Positions 9,737 through 18,170 are shown, numbered from the stretch's first letter. The stretch: 64,000 nucleotides of DNA from JAPUEK01 sp963815355 (GCA_963815355.1 CAWFGJ010000011.1:144710-208709); one strand, 5' to 3'. Made by a program: numbers and translations. Notes: generated by a model from the letters alone, not told the origin.

Positions 9737-10324
9737 TTACCCGCCAAAGGCCGCCGCCAAAGGCGGTTCCAGATCAAACTCGGCCAGCACCTGCGCCCGG
9801 GCAAGCGCGGACATCTTGCGCGCGGTCTTTTGCACAATGTCCAAAACGTCGGCCGGATCACGGGTCGCCGCAAACCCCGCAAAATGCCAGCGCAGAAACA
9901 CGAAACACACCACATCTTCCAGCGCCTGCACCTCGGGGTCGCGCTTGATCCCCTCCTTACGCAGCAACGCGCCGATGCGCGCGCAATCCGCTGGCGGATA
10001 GGCCGCCTCGGCCATGATCCCGGCGACCCGCTCGGCATGGCGCAGACCCTGCTCCTTGCGCCACGCCAGATACCCCTCTTTGCCTTGGGGATAGTCGGCG
10101 CGCGGCAAAAGCCACCGCTCGACATGCTGGCCCCGCGCCGCGATCCTCAGAATGTCCGAGGCAGCCGGCACCAATCGCGCCAACTCCGCACTCATCCGCT
10201 CGCCGTAAAGCAAGGCGGCGGGGCGCCCCTCTTCCAAGGTGGGATCAGCGGCATTGGCCGCATCAATCAACGCCAAAGCCATCGTCAGGCGCCCAAGCGT
10301 CGGGGTGGCCGGAGGTATACTCAT
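9737..10324 (-). CDS. DUF4202 family protein
   Basis: 195 residues, full length for DUF4202. The characteristic block is RIAARGQHVERWLLPRADYP followed by KEGYLAWRKEQ, rich in conserved His, Arg and Trp. A second conserved segment lies around LEDVVCFVFLRWHFAGFA. No signal peptide or membrane segment, so it should be cytosolic. The biochemical function of the family is not established. It stands alone between the ribokinase and gluconokinase genes and has its own upstream region with a palindrome. Confidence 0.8.
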   Translation of the reverse strand: MSIPPATPTLGRLTMALALIDAANAADPTLEEGRPAALLYGERMSAELARLVPAASDILRIAARGQHVERWLLPRADYPQGKEGYLAWRKEQGLRHAERVAGIMAEAAYPPADCARIGALLRKEGIKRDPEVQALEDVVCFVFLRWHFAGFAATRDPADVLDIVQKTARKMSALARAQVLAEFDLEPPLAAAFGG

Positions 10325-10348
10325 AAAAAAGACCCTTGTTTGAACACA

Positions 10349-10364
10349 TTGACCTTAACGTAAA
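10349..10364. promoter_or_regulatory. Candidate MerR/LiuR-type operator upstream of the DUF4202 gene
   Basis: The 16 bp TTGACCTTAACGTAAA form an imperfect inverted repeat centred on TTAA (half-sites TTGACCTT and TTTACGTT on the opposite strand, six of eight positions equal). It lies 25-40 bp upstream of the DUF4202 start. It resembles the palindromes bound by LiuR-like MerR-family regulators of acyl-CoA and branched-chain catabolism in proteobacteria. The assignment is by resemblance only, and no such regulator gene is in the window. Confidence 0.35.
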
Positions 10365-10396
10365 TCAATCAAAGGCTGAACCCCGCGACCAGGGAT

Positions 10397-10900
10397 TTAC
10401 GCAGGATCACCCCAATTTCCCAACCGCTCCACGATTTCTGCCACCAGATCGGGCAGCGGCTGGTCGATTGACACCCGCATGGCCTCATCCGGGCCGGGCG
10501 GCTCCAGCGTGGCAAACTGGCTGTCCAACAGCGACAGCGGCATGTAGTGCCCCTTGCGCGCCGCCATGCGCGCGGCAATCACCTCGCGGCTTCCGTCCAG
10601 AAAAACAAACTGCACCGGTCCACCCGCGCCCGCGCGCAAACGGTCGCGATAGGCGCGCCGCAACGCGGAACAGCCGATGATCACCGGCGCTGTCGCCGCC
10701 ATCTCCGCCGCCACAAGATCCAGCCAAGGCCAACGGTCCGCATCGCTCAATGCCAGCCCTGCCCGCATCTTCTCCACATTGGCCGCAGGGTGCAGATCAT
10801 CACCGTCACGATAGCAAAGCCGCAAACGCGCGGCCAAAGCCTCACCCACGCTGGATTTGCCGCAGCCCGCAACCCCCATCAGGATGACCCGCAAACTCAT
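10397..10900 (-). CDS. gntK: Gluconokinase
   Basis: 167 residues from the ATG at 10900, the usual size for the GntK/IdnK thermoresistant family. The P-loop GVAGCGKSS is at residues 8-16. The family hallmarks DGDDLHPAANVEKM, LSDADRWPWL and SALRRAYRDRLR follow in order. It makes 6-phosphogluconate from gluconate and ATP. The start overlaps the stop of the gluconate 5-dehydrogenase-like gene (ATGA), so the pair is co-translated. An in-frame extension of 27 residues upstream is a shadow of that gene. Confidence 0.93.
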   Translation of the reverse strand: MSLRVILMGVAGCGKSSVGEALAARLRLCYRDGDDLHPAANVEKMRAGLALSDADRWPWLDLVAAEMAATAPVIIGCSALRRAYRDRLRAGAGGPVQFVFLDGSREVIAARMAARKGHYMPLSLLDSQFATLEPPGPDEAMRVSIDQPLPDLVAEIVERLGNWGDPA

Positions 10901-11646
10901 AGCGAGGCCGTCAAACCGCCATCGACATAAAGGATGTGCCCGTTCACGAAACTCGCCGCGTCCGACGCAAGAAACACACAAGCCCCCACCAACTCATCAA
11001 CCTTGCCCCAGCGCCCCGCAGGCGTGCGCTTTTGCAACCAGTCGTTAAAGGCCGGATCGGCAAGCAATGCGGCGTTCAGCGGCGTCTCGAAATAACCCGG
11101 CGCGATGGCGTTACAGTTAAGCCCGTATTTCGCCCAATCGGTCGCCATGCCCTTGGTCAGATTTCCAACTGCACCCTTGGTCGCCGTATAGGGCGCGATT
11201 GAGGGCCGGGCGAGTGCTGTCTGCACCGAAGCAATGTTGATGATCCGCCCGGCCCGGCGCCCAATCATATGCCGCCCCACCGCTTGACCGACGTGAAAAA
11301 CACTGGCGATGTTGGTCTGCAACAACCGCTCAAATGCGTCAGCGGGAAAGTCCTCCAACGGGCCGCGATGCTGCATCCCGGCGTTATTTACCAAGATGTC
11401 GATAGCACCCACCTCGGCCTCAAATCCGTCAACCGCGGCGCGCACCGCCTCATGGTCGGTCACGTCAAACGCCAAGGTCCGCGCCCCGGCGATCCCTGCC
11501 GCCGCCGCGTCAAGCCGCGCCTGATCCCGCCCGTTCAGCACAACCTCGGCACCCGCTGCGGCCAAGCCCTTGGCCAAAGCATAGCCAATCCCCTGTGACG
11601 CACCCGTCACCAAAGCCCGCCGGCCTGTCAGATCAAAAATCTTCAT
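10897..11646 (-). CDS. idnO: SDR oxidoreductase, probable gluconate 5-dehydrogenase
   Basis: 249 residues, a classical short-chain dehydrogenase. TGASQGIG (NAD(P) binding) is at residues 14-21, NNAG in mid-protein, and the catalytic YTATKGA (Tyr-x3-Lys) near 155. The GYFETPLNAALLADPAFNDW segment and the coupled gluconokinase both point to gluconate 5-dehydrogenase, which interconverts 5-ketogluconate and gluconate. A copy of the 72-bp palindromic repeat lies upstream, between this gene and smc. Confidence 0.83.
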   Translation of the reverse strand: MKIFDLTGRRALVTGASQGIGYALAKGLAAAGAEVVLNGRDQARLDAAAAGIAGARTLAFDVTDHEAVRAAVDGFEAEVGAIDILVNNAGMQHRGPLEDFPADAFERLLQTNIASVFHVGQAVGRHMIGRRAGRIINIASVQTALARPSIAPYTATKGAVGNLTKGMATDWAKYGLNCNAIAPGYFETPLNAALLADPAFNDWLQKRTPAGRWGKVDELVGACVFLASDAASFVNGHILYVDGGLTASL

Positions 11647-11688
11647 CGTCCTCGCCCCCTCTTCAAAACCTGCAAAACGGCCCTGCAG

Positions 11689-11760
11689 AACGCTCCGCGG
11701 GGAGTATTTGGGCCAAGATGAAAGCCCATTTTCTGTCCTTAAATATCCCCGCCGGAGGCT
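11689..11760. repeat. 72-bp dispersed palindromic repeat, copy 1
   Basis: Begins with AACGCTCCGCGGGGAGTATT and ends with ATATCCCCGCCGGAGGCT. The arms CTCCGCGGGGAGTATTT and AAATATCCCCGCCGGAG pair with few mismatches and form a long hairpin around a central AAGATGAAAGCCCATT region. It sits just 3' of smc. The same 72-bp unit recurs at 15384, 25333 and 35796, so it is a repeat family and probably an intrinsic terminator. Confidence 0.85.
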
Positions 11761-11785
11761 TCCGCAACCGGCAATCTGCGCGCGT

Positions 11786-14700
11786 TCAGGCGACCAGCGC
11801 CTCAGCCCGTTTCAGATCAACCGAAACCAGCTGGCTTACCCCTTGCTCGGCCATCGTCACCCCGTACAAGCGATCCATCCGTGCCATGGTTACGGCATGG
11901 TGCGTGATGATCAGAAACCGCGTTTCGGTGCGGCGCGTCATCTCGTCCAACAGGTCACAGAACCGCGTGACGTTGGCGTCATCCAAGGGCGCGTCCACTT
12001 CGTCCAGCACGCAGATGGGTGCGGGATTGGCAAGGAACACGCCAAAGATAAGCGCCAGCGCCGTCAGCGTTTGCTCGCCCCCCGACAAGAGGCTGAGCGT
12101 CGACAGCCGTTTGCCCGGCGGTTGGGCCATGATTTCCAGCCCGGCCTCCAGCGGATCATCGCTTTCCACCAGCACCAACCGGGCTTCGCCGCCGCCGAAA
12201 AGGTGGGTGAACAAGGTGCCGAAATTCGCGTTGACCTGCTCAAACGCCGTCAGCAACCGCTCGCGCCCCTCGCGGTTCAACCCGGCAATCCCGGCGCGCA
12301 GCTTTTTGATCGCCTCTTCCAGATCGATCTTTTCGTGCGCCAGCGTGTCATGCTCGGTCTCGACCGCCTTTGCGTCTTCTTCGGCGCGCAGGTTTACCGC
12401 GCCCAGCGACTCGCGCTGGCGCTTGAGGCGCTGCACTTCGGCCTCCAGCGCTTCGGCGTCCGGCATCCGGTCTGGATCGACCTTGAGCGTGTCCAGAAGC
12501 TGCGCCGGGGTTGACCCCGCCTCTTCGGTAATACGCTCGGCCGCCAGCGCAACGGTCGCCCGCGCCGCTTCAGAGCGCGCCTCGGCCCGCGCGCGCGCTT
12601 CGCGTGCTTCGCCCGCCAGCCGCTCACCGTCGCGTTCGGTATCACGCGCCTGACGGTGCACCGCTTCAGCCCGTGACAGCGCCTCGGCGGCGTCGGTGCG
12701 GCGGCGCTCGGCGGTGGTCATCGCCTCGGACAGCTCATCGCGCATGATCGCGATTTCTTCCGGCGCGGCAAAGGCTTCGGCCAGTTCTTCTTCGGTCTCA
12801 AGGCGGCGGCTGTCCAATTCGCTGATCCGGCGCGACGCGGTATCCAGCCGGTGCTTCCAGCCCGACAACTCCTTGACCGCCTCTTGCCGGCGCCGCACGC
12901 GCGCCTCGCCCTCGCGGCGCAATTCGTCTTGGGCCGAACGGCGGGTCATCATGGTGATGCGGGCGGCTTCCACCGCGATGCGGGCGTCTTCGACCAAGGC
13001 GCGCGCGCTGTCCAGATCGCCCAGATCTTCGGTTGCGGCCAGCGCTTCTTCCAGCCGTTCGCGGGCCTCAGCACTGTCGTCTTGATGGCGGCGGATGGCC
13101 AGGCGGGCCGCGTCCAGCTTGCCTTCGGCAATGGAGCGGTCGGCTTCGGCGCGCGCAGCGGTGCGGTTGGCTTCGGCCACGCGGGCGTCTGCGGCGCGGC
13201 GCGCGTCCCGGGCCAGCTGGTCGGCGCGGGACAACTCGGTCAACCGGGCCTGCAAATGCGCATGGGCCTGCGCCGCGCCCTCGGCCCGCGCGCCCACCTC
13301 TTCCAGATCGCGCTTCAACCGGGTCAGCCGGTTCAACTGCTGCAACCGCAAGGCAGCGGCAGAGGGCGCGTCTTCTGCCCCCGCACGGAACCCGTCCCAC
13401 CGCCACAGATCGCCCTCAACGCTGACCAAACGCTGCCCCGGCTCCAGCAGGGGCTGCAACCGCGCGCCCTCTTGCCGGGCGACAAGGCCGATCTGTGACA
13501 AGCGGCGCGCCAAAACCTCGGGTGCCTGCACATGGGCGGCCAAGGGTGCCGCGCCCTCGGGCAGCGGATGGGGCAGGGGATAGTCGGGCAGCGCCACCCA
13601 GCCCGAGGGCCGGTCCGCCGCCACTTCGGGGGCGCGCAGATCGTCGGCCAAAGCCGCGCCCAGTGCCTTTTCCAACCCCGGCTCTACCTCAAGCCGGTCA
13701 AGAACCTGATGCCCCGCCTGCGTTTCACGCTGCACCAGCCGCGCCAAAGCGGCAACCTCGGCGCGCAGGGCCGAAGCCTCTCCCTCCGCCTCCGAGCGGA
13801 GCCCACGGGCATCCGCCTCGCGGCTTTGCGCTTCGGCGCGCGCGTCTTCGGTTTGCAAAAGTGCGGCATCGGCGGCCTCTGCCATGCCAACGGCGACCTC
13901 TTGTGCCTCTTCGGCGGCGGCCATCGCGGCGACGGCAAGGTCAAGCGCTGCGGCGGTGGCGGTGGCGGCTTCACTGGCCCGCGCGGCCTCGGCTTCGGCC
14001 TTGGCCACGGCGGCGCGGCCATCCGCCAGCAAACGCTGGGCAGACTGGTGACGCGCGGCCAACCGGGCGGCGTCTTCGGTGGCGGCAGACAACACCTCTT
14101 CGCGCCCGGTCAGGGCAGAAGACGCCTCCCGCTTGGCCTCGGTCGCCTCGGCCAAGCGGCCCTCATGGCCCTCATGGGCGCGGAGAAGGTGGTCAATCTC
14201 CCAGTCCAGACGCTCAATCACCTCACCCGCGTCGCGGTTCAACCCGGCTTCGCGCTCTGCGTCGCGGACCAACTCGGCAATCCGCGTCCGCAGGGTTTCA
14301 ATCCGCGCCCGCGCCCGCGCCTCCTGATCGCCCAACTGGTCGCGCTGCACGGTCAACCGCTGCACGATGGCGGCGGCGATCGCCTCTTCTTCCCGCAACG
14401 GCGGCAGAGCATCTTCGGCGGCGGCGGTCTGCCTGGCGGCCAGACGCGCGGCCGCCTCGGCTTGGGCAGCCTCGGCCACCCTTTGGCGCAGATTGCCATC
14501 CGCCTCGCCCCGCGCCAGATCCGCCTCGCGCCAGCGGCGGAACAACAACAACCCCTCCGCCCGGCGCAAGTCTTCACCGATCTCGCGATAGCGCGCCGCC
14601 TGCTTGGCTTGCCGGACCAGCGTGGACAATTGCTGGGCCAAGGCCTCCAACACATCATCAACGCGCAGCAAATTCGCCTCGGCACCAGTCAGCTTCAACT

Positions 14701-15241
14701 CGGCCTCATGGCGCCGCTGATAGAGGCCAGAAATCCCCGCCGCCTCTTCCAGCACCCGCCGCCGCGCCTTGGGCTTGGCGTTGATCAGCTCGGAAATCTG
14801 CCCCTGCCTCACCAAGGCAGGCGAATGCGCCCCGGTTGAGGCATCGGCAAACAGCATCTGCACGTCGCGCGCCCGCACATCCTTGGTGTTCAGCTTGTAG
14901 GCCGACCCCGCATCCCGCGTTATTCGGCGCACGATTTCAATCGTGTCAGCATCGTTGAAGCCTGAAGGCGCAAGCCGGTCGCTGTTGTCCAAGACCAGCG
15001 CCACCTCGGCAAAATGCCGTGCGCCGCGCGTCGCGGCCCCGTTGAAAATGACATCTTCCATGCCGCCGCCACGCATCGCGGTCGGGCGGTTCTCGCCCAT
15101 CACCCAACGCAGCGCTTCCAGCAAGTTCGACTTTCCACAGCCGTTGGGGCCCACCACACCCGTCAACCCGTCATGGATCACCATATCCGTCGGATCGACG
15201 AAGCTTTTGAAGCCATTGAGCCGCAGCTTGTTGAAACGCAA
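11786..15241 (-). CDS. smc: Chromosome segregation protein SMC
   Basis: 1151 residues, typical of alphaproteobacterial SMC. The N-terminal head has the Walker A GPNGCGKSNLLEALRW near residues 31-46. Two long Ala/Glu/Arg-rich coiled-coil arms flank a hinge around residues 500-600. The C-terminal head has the signature LLSGGEQTLTALAL and Walker B PICVLDEVDAPLDDAN. It is the ATPase that, with ScpAB, organises and resolves newly replicated chromosome arms. It lies between two copies of the 72-bp repeat, which suggests its own transcription unit. Confidence 0.97.
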   Translation of the reverse strand: MRFNKLRLNGFKSFVDPTDMVIHDGLTGVVGPNGCGKSNLLEALRWVMGENRPTAMRGGGMEDVIFNGAATRGARHFAEVALVLDNSDRLAPSGFNDADTIEIVRRITRDAGSAYKLNTKDVRARDVQMLFADASTGAHSPALVRQGQISELINAKPKARRRVLEEAAGISGLYQRRHEAELKLTGAEANLLRVDDVLEALAQQLSTLVRQAKQAARYREIGEDLRRAEGLLLFRRWREADLARGEADGNLRQRVAEAAQAEAAARLAARQTAAAEDALPPLREEEAIAAAIVQRLTVQRDQLGDQEARARARIETLRTRIAELVRDAEREAGLNRDAGEVIERLDWEIDHLLRAHEGHEGRLAEATEAKREASSALTGREEVLSAATEDAARLAARHQSAQRLLADGRAAVAKAEAEAARASEAATATAAALDLAVAAMAAAEEAQEVAVGMAEAADAALLQTEDARAEAQSREADARGLRSEAEGEASALRAEVAALARLVQRETQAGHQVLDRLEVEPGLEKALGAALADDLRAPEVAADRPSGWVALPDYPLPHPLPEGAAPLAAHVQAPEVLARRLSQIGLVARQEGARLQPLLEPGQRLVSVEGDLWRWDGFRAGAEDAPSAAALRLQQLNRLTRLKRDLEEVGARAEGAAQAHAHLQARLTELSRADQLARDARRAADARVAEANRTAARAEADRSIAEGKLDAARLAIRRHQDDSAEARERLEEALAATEDLGDLDSARALVEDARIAVEAARITMMTRRSAQDELRREGEARVRRRQEAVKELSGWKHRLDTASRRISELDSRRLETEEELAEAFAAPEEIAIMRDELSEAMTTAERRRTDAAEALSRAEAVHRQARDTERDGERLAGEAREARARAEARSEAARATVALAAERITEEAGSTPAQLLDTLKVDPDRMPDAEALEAEVQRLKRQRESLGAVNLRAEEDAKAVETEHDTLAHEKIDLEEAIKKLRAGIAGLNREGRERLLTAFEQVNANFGTLFTHLFGGGEARLVLVESDDPLEAGLEIMAQPPGKRLSTLSLLSGGEQTLTALALIFGVFLANPAPICVLDEVDAPLDDANVTRFCDLLDEMTRRTETRFLIITHHAVTMARMDRLYGVTMAEQGVSQLVSVDLKRAEALVA

Positions 15242-15383
15242 TGCCTCAGATCCCGGTGATTCCGTCAGGGCGCTTAAGATCAGCCACCGCCCCCCTCCGA
15301 GTCAACCGCCGCCTCCCCGATCTGGCGGCCACAGACGGCTTATCCCCAATATCTTGAGATCTTGGCACCGAATCCTACCCGCG

Positions 15384-15455
15384 AACGCTCCGCGGGGAGT
15401 ATTTGGGCCAAGATGAAAGCCCATTTTCTGTCCTTAAATATCCCCGCCGGAGGCT
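15384..15455. repeat. 72-bp dispersed palindromic repeat, copy 2
   Basis: Essentially identical to copy 1 over its full length, from AACGCTCCGCGGGGAG to CCGCCGGAGGCT. It lies 22 bp 3' of the membrane winged-helix gene and upstream of smc, again in terminator position. Copies 1-3 share the internal segment TTGGGCCAAGATGAAAGCCC without visible change, which suggests recent copying or gene conversion. Confidence 0.85.
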
Positions 15456-15477
15456 CCGACGCTGGTAAGGGGCACCG

Positions 15478-16200
15478 TCAGATCATCTTGAGCGTGTCTT
15501 TCCCCACCGCCAGCATATAGCCGCGCCGGGCGATGGTCTTGACCAGCAATTCGCTGACCAACTGGTTGCCCAAGGCGTCGCGCAGGCGTTTGACGCGGGT
15601 GGCGCCGGCGGCCTCGTCGCAGTCGGCCTCGTTGCGGCCCGAAATCACCGATTCGATCTGCGCGCCAGTCAGCACTTCGTCATCCATCCGCGCCTCGGCC
15701 AGCACCGACAGTGTCTCGATCGCCGCTTCGGTCAGGGCAAATTCCATATCGTTGATATAGACCGCCCGCGCCTCACGGCTGATCAGCATCGACGACACCT
15801 GAATCCCCGACCGCTGGATCGCGGAAATCCGGCGGTTCAGCGCAATGATGGTGACCAGAAACACCAAGGCGGCGACCAGCAGCGCCGTCGAAAAGACCAG
15901 CAGCACAAAGATCACCGACCGATAGCTTTGAAGCACTTCGTCAAAGGACGTGCCGGACTGCGCGAGGATTTCCAGCAGCTTGATTTCGGCAGCCGCGGTC
16001 AGATCGTTGTTTTCAACAAACAACCGTTCCACCCGCGCGTTAAAGGCATTGGCATCAGGAAGGTTCAGGAACAGGAACACCGCCGCCCCGAACAGGATCA
16101 GCACGATGGCCGCGATCCCGCCCGCAACCACCCGGTTGCCGGCGCGCAGGCTGTCAGTAGCGGAGGAAGTAGGCTCCTGCACTGTCTTTCCTTTCCTCAA
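15478..16200 (-). CDS. Membrane protein with a C-terminal OmpR-type winged-helix domain
   Basis: 240 residues. A charged N-terminus is followed by a first membrane helix near residues 26-48 (VAGGIAAIVLILFGAAVFLF), a loop of about 45 residues and a second helix near 95-120 (VIFVLLVFSTALLVAALVFL). The C-terminal 100 residues look like a PhoB/OmpR-type winged helix: FALTEAAIETLSVLAEARMD, then TRVKRLRDALG, then ending KTIARRGYMLAVG. With both ends cytosolic, the loop is periplasmic. I infer a membrane-tethered transcription regulator of the CadC/ToxR kind but with the order reversed (membrane part first). It overlaps the small secreted-protein gene upstream by 47 bp. Not a named family I can identify. 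Confidence 0.72.
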   Translation of the reverse strand: MRKGKTVQEPTSSATDSLRAGNRVVAGGIAAIVLILFGAAVFLFLNLPDANAFNARVERLFVENNDLTAAAEIKLLEILAQSGTSFDEVLQSYRSVIFVLLVFSTALLVAALVFLVTIIALNRRISAIQRSGIQVSSMLISREARAVYINDMEFALTEAAIETLSVLAEARMDDEVLTGAQIESVISGRNEADCDEAAGATRVKRLRDALGNQLVSELLVKTIARRGYMLAVGKDTLKMI

Positions 16201-16438
16201 GACCTTCGGCTCCGAAGGTGGACAGAACGTTCAGCAAGGTCCAGCCATCCGCGGCCAGACGAGGGGTCAGCTCCGCCGCTGCCGCCTTGGGCGAACAACT
16301 GGCATCCGATACCTGCGCCACTCCGTAGTGCAGGCGCAAGGGGCTGTCCTGCTTGGCCTTGTAATCGGCGTAGCAGTCAGCGGCGGCAGGCAAAGCCGTC
16401 AGAAGGCTGAGCAGCACCGCCAGGCTTAGGCGTGTCAT
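16154..16438 (-). CDS. Small secreted protein of unknown function
   Basis: 94 residues from the ATG at 16438. This start places a signal peptide, MTRLSLAVLLSLLTALPAAA, at the N-terminus with likely cleavage before DCYADYKAKQ. The mature part, about 73 residues, has two Cys (one near its N-terminus, one in DASCSPKAAAAEL) that could form a disulfide, and ends SAGAYFLRY. Its 3' end overlaps the start of the membrane winged-helix gene, so the two are probably translated together. I do not recognise a family. A periplasmic partner of the neighbour's sensor loop is conceivable, but this is inference. Confidence 0.7.
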   Translation of the reverse strand: MTRLSLAVLLSLLTALPAAADCYADYKAKQDSPLRLHYGVAQVSDASCSPKAAAAELTPRLAADGWTLLNVLSTFGAEGLEERKDSAGAYFLRY

Positions 16439-16685
16439 GGTTGGCTCTCCGTGAATAGGCCGACGCAAGAGACGGCAAAACAAGGTGTCATCCTGCGCGG
16501 TGTGTCGCGGATATTCAATAACCAAGGCCCAAGGGACGTGGGCAGGGGCCTGCTATGTCATAACACGCGCGCGTTATTGCTTGTCTGGCAGCGCGTGGCC
16601 GAGGCTGAACCCATCACGTCCAACAGCCCCTGCCGCCGTGCCTTACCGCACCCCGGCAGCCCCCCGCAAAAAAGAGGTTCCGCCA

Positions 16686-17318
16686 ATGACCCGCACCCAG
16701 ATCCCTTCCGAGACGCTTGCAGAAACCTTGCTTTCGGACCGCCCCCGCCGCGCCAAGCCCTTGGTGAACGCCGCGCCGAGCGCCCGCGTCCCGTCCCGCG
16801 CCCAAACCCGTGACGGCTCCGGCGCGATCCGCAAACTGATGACCGGGCTGACCGCCGCCGCCCTTGCGCTGACCCTGCTGGCCGCCGCCGCCGTGCCGGC
16901 CCGGGCTGACCGGGCGAGCGACAATCTGGCCAAGGCACTGGCCGCAGCGCTGGTGATCGGCGCCATCGTCAATGGCATCGACAACAACAATGACCGCGTT
17001 GAGGTCCGCGACCGTGGCCAGAACGACGGCTGGGACAATGGCCGCGATCAAGATTGGCAGAATCGGGATTGGCGCGATGGCCGGGGCCATTCCCACAAAT
17101 ACGGGCGCCAGCCGCGCGTGCCGCAGGCCTGCGCCTTTCGCCTGAAGGGCAAGCACAGCCGTTCGGCGCTTGTCTATTCCGAGCGGTGCCTGCGCCAACA
17201 GGGCTTTACCTACCGCCTGCCCGATTGCGGCCACAGCCTGCGTGTGCAGGGCAAGCGTGACCGCGTTTACTCCGAACAATGCCTGATCGGCGCGGGCTTC
17301 TCGCTGGGCCGCCGCTGA
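16686..17318 (+). CDS. Secreted protein of unknown function, Asn/Asp/Trp-rich middle
   Basis: 210 residues from the ATG at 16686, preceded by AGAGG 8 bases upstream; a longer open frame to 16485 has no such site. A hydrophobic segment MTGLTAAALALTLLAAAAVP near residues 50-70, followed by ARADRAS, looks like an internal signal sequence after an unusually long basic N-terminal extension. Next comes a low-complexity stretch rich in Asn, Asp and Trp, such as DGWDNGRDQDWQNRDWRDG. The end is a Cys-containing repeat-like pair (RSALVYSERCLRQQGF and RDRVYSEQCLIGAGF). A starting Met nearer the hydrophobic segment is possible. The 247 bp upstream hold no other gene that I can support. Confidence 0.65.
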   Translation: MTRTQIPSETLAETLLSDRPRRAKPLVNAAPSARVPSRAQTRDGSGAIRKLMTGLTAAALALTLLAAAAVPARADRASDNLAKALAAALVIGAIVNGIDNNNDRVEVRDRGQNDGWDNGRDQDWQNRDWRDGRGHSHKYGRQPRVPQACAFRLKGKHSRSALVYSERCLRQQGFTYRLPDCGHSLRVQGKRDRVYSEQCLIGAGFSLGRR

Positions 17319-17362
17319 TCCACAGGTCCCCCCGCGCCGGTGCCATACCCGGCCGGGTCCTT

Positions 17363-17400
17363 GGGGGTGGAGGGGTGAGCAGCCTCCACCCCCGTTTTTT
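17363..17400 (+). terminator. Rho-independent terminator
   Basis: An 11-bp perfect stem GGGGGTGGAGG / CCTCCACCCCC with a 9-base loop, followed by G and six T residues. It lies 45 bp after the secreted-protein gene ending at 17318 and before rnhB. Confidence 0.9.
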
Positions 17401-17442
17401 ACCCCCCTTCTTTTCCGCCGCCCTTTCGGGCAAAATCCTGCG

Positions 17443-18084
17443 ATGGCCACGAACCCCCCCGATTTCAGCTTTGAAAGCGCCGCCCTTGACCGTGGCATCC
17501 CACTTGTCTGCGGCGTGGATGAGGTGGGTCGTGGTCCGCTCGCCGGGCCCGTAACCGCCGCCGCCGTGATCCTTGATCCCACGCAAATCCCCCCCGGCCT
17601 TGGCGATTCAAAGCAACTGACGTTCGCGAAGCGTGAATGGCTTTATCCGCAGATCCTTGCGCTTGCCCGCGTCAGCGTCGCCCATGCCAGCGTCGAAGAG
17701 ATAGACGACCTGAACATCCTGCGCGCCAGCCATCTGGCGATGGAACGCGCCGTGGCGGGCCTTGGCACCGAGGCCCCGGCCTACTGCCTCATCGACGGCA
17801 ATCTGATTCCCGCCGGGCTGAAGGGCCGGGCCGAAGCCATTGTCAAAGGCGATGCGCGCAGCCTGTCGATTGCGGCAGCGTCGATCGTGGCCAAAGTGGT
17901 GCGCGATCGGATCATGGTGGATTTGGCGCAACAGCACCCCGGCTATGGCTGGGAATCGAACGCCGGTTACCCGACAAAAACCCACCTTCAGGCGCTCCTA
18001 AATCTTGGTGTAACCCCTTGGCATAGACGTTCCTTCAAACCCGTCCACAATATCTTGTATCAAGAAGTTTCTGTAACCCCTTGA
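17443..18084 (+). CDS. rnhB: Ribonuclease HII
   Basis: 213 residues. The active-site region CGVDEVGRGPLAGPV carries the conserved Asp-Glu. Further conserved blocks are LIDGNLIPAGL and the KGDARSLSIAAASIVAKVVRD stretch, then HPGYGWESNAGYPTKTH. It cleaves RNA in RNA-DNA hybrids, including single ribonucleotides misincorporated into DNA. It is followed at 87 bp by ccrM, in the same orientation. Confidence 0.96.
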   Translation: MATNPPDFSFESAALDRGIPLVCGVDEVGRGPLAGPVTAAAVILDPTQIPPGLGDSKQLTFAKREWLYPQILALARVSVAHASVEEIDDLNILRASHLAMERAVAGLGTEAPAYCLIDGNLIPAGLKGRAEAIVKGDARSLSIAAASIVAKVVRDRIMVDLAQQHPGYGWESNAGYPTKTHLQALLNLGVTPWHRRSFKPVHNILYQEVSVTP

Positions 18085-18121
18085 TTCAATAAAGAATTTG
18101 ACGATCGCCTTCCTGTGACTC
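18083..18121 (+). promoter_or_regulatory. Two GANTC sites in the ccrM promoter region
   Basis: GATTC at 18083-18087 and GACTC at 18117-18121 lie within the short gap between rnhB and ccrM (the first straddles the rnhB stop). GANTC is the target of CcrM itself. In Caulobacter the ccrM promoter also carries GANTC sites whose methylation state affects its activity, so methylation feedback is plausible here. The sites are seen; the regulation is inferred. Confidence 0.5.
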
Positions 18122-18170
18122 ATCCTGTGGATAACTAACGACGGCTAAACGTCGAGGGCAGAGGCACAGC

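Noticed and set aside
12851..14839. Several plus-strand open frames of 200-435 codons inside smc
   Set aside because: They are antisense to the coiled-coil arms of SMC, whose biased codon use removes stops on the other strand.
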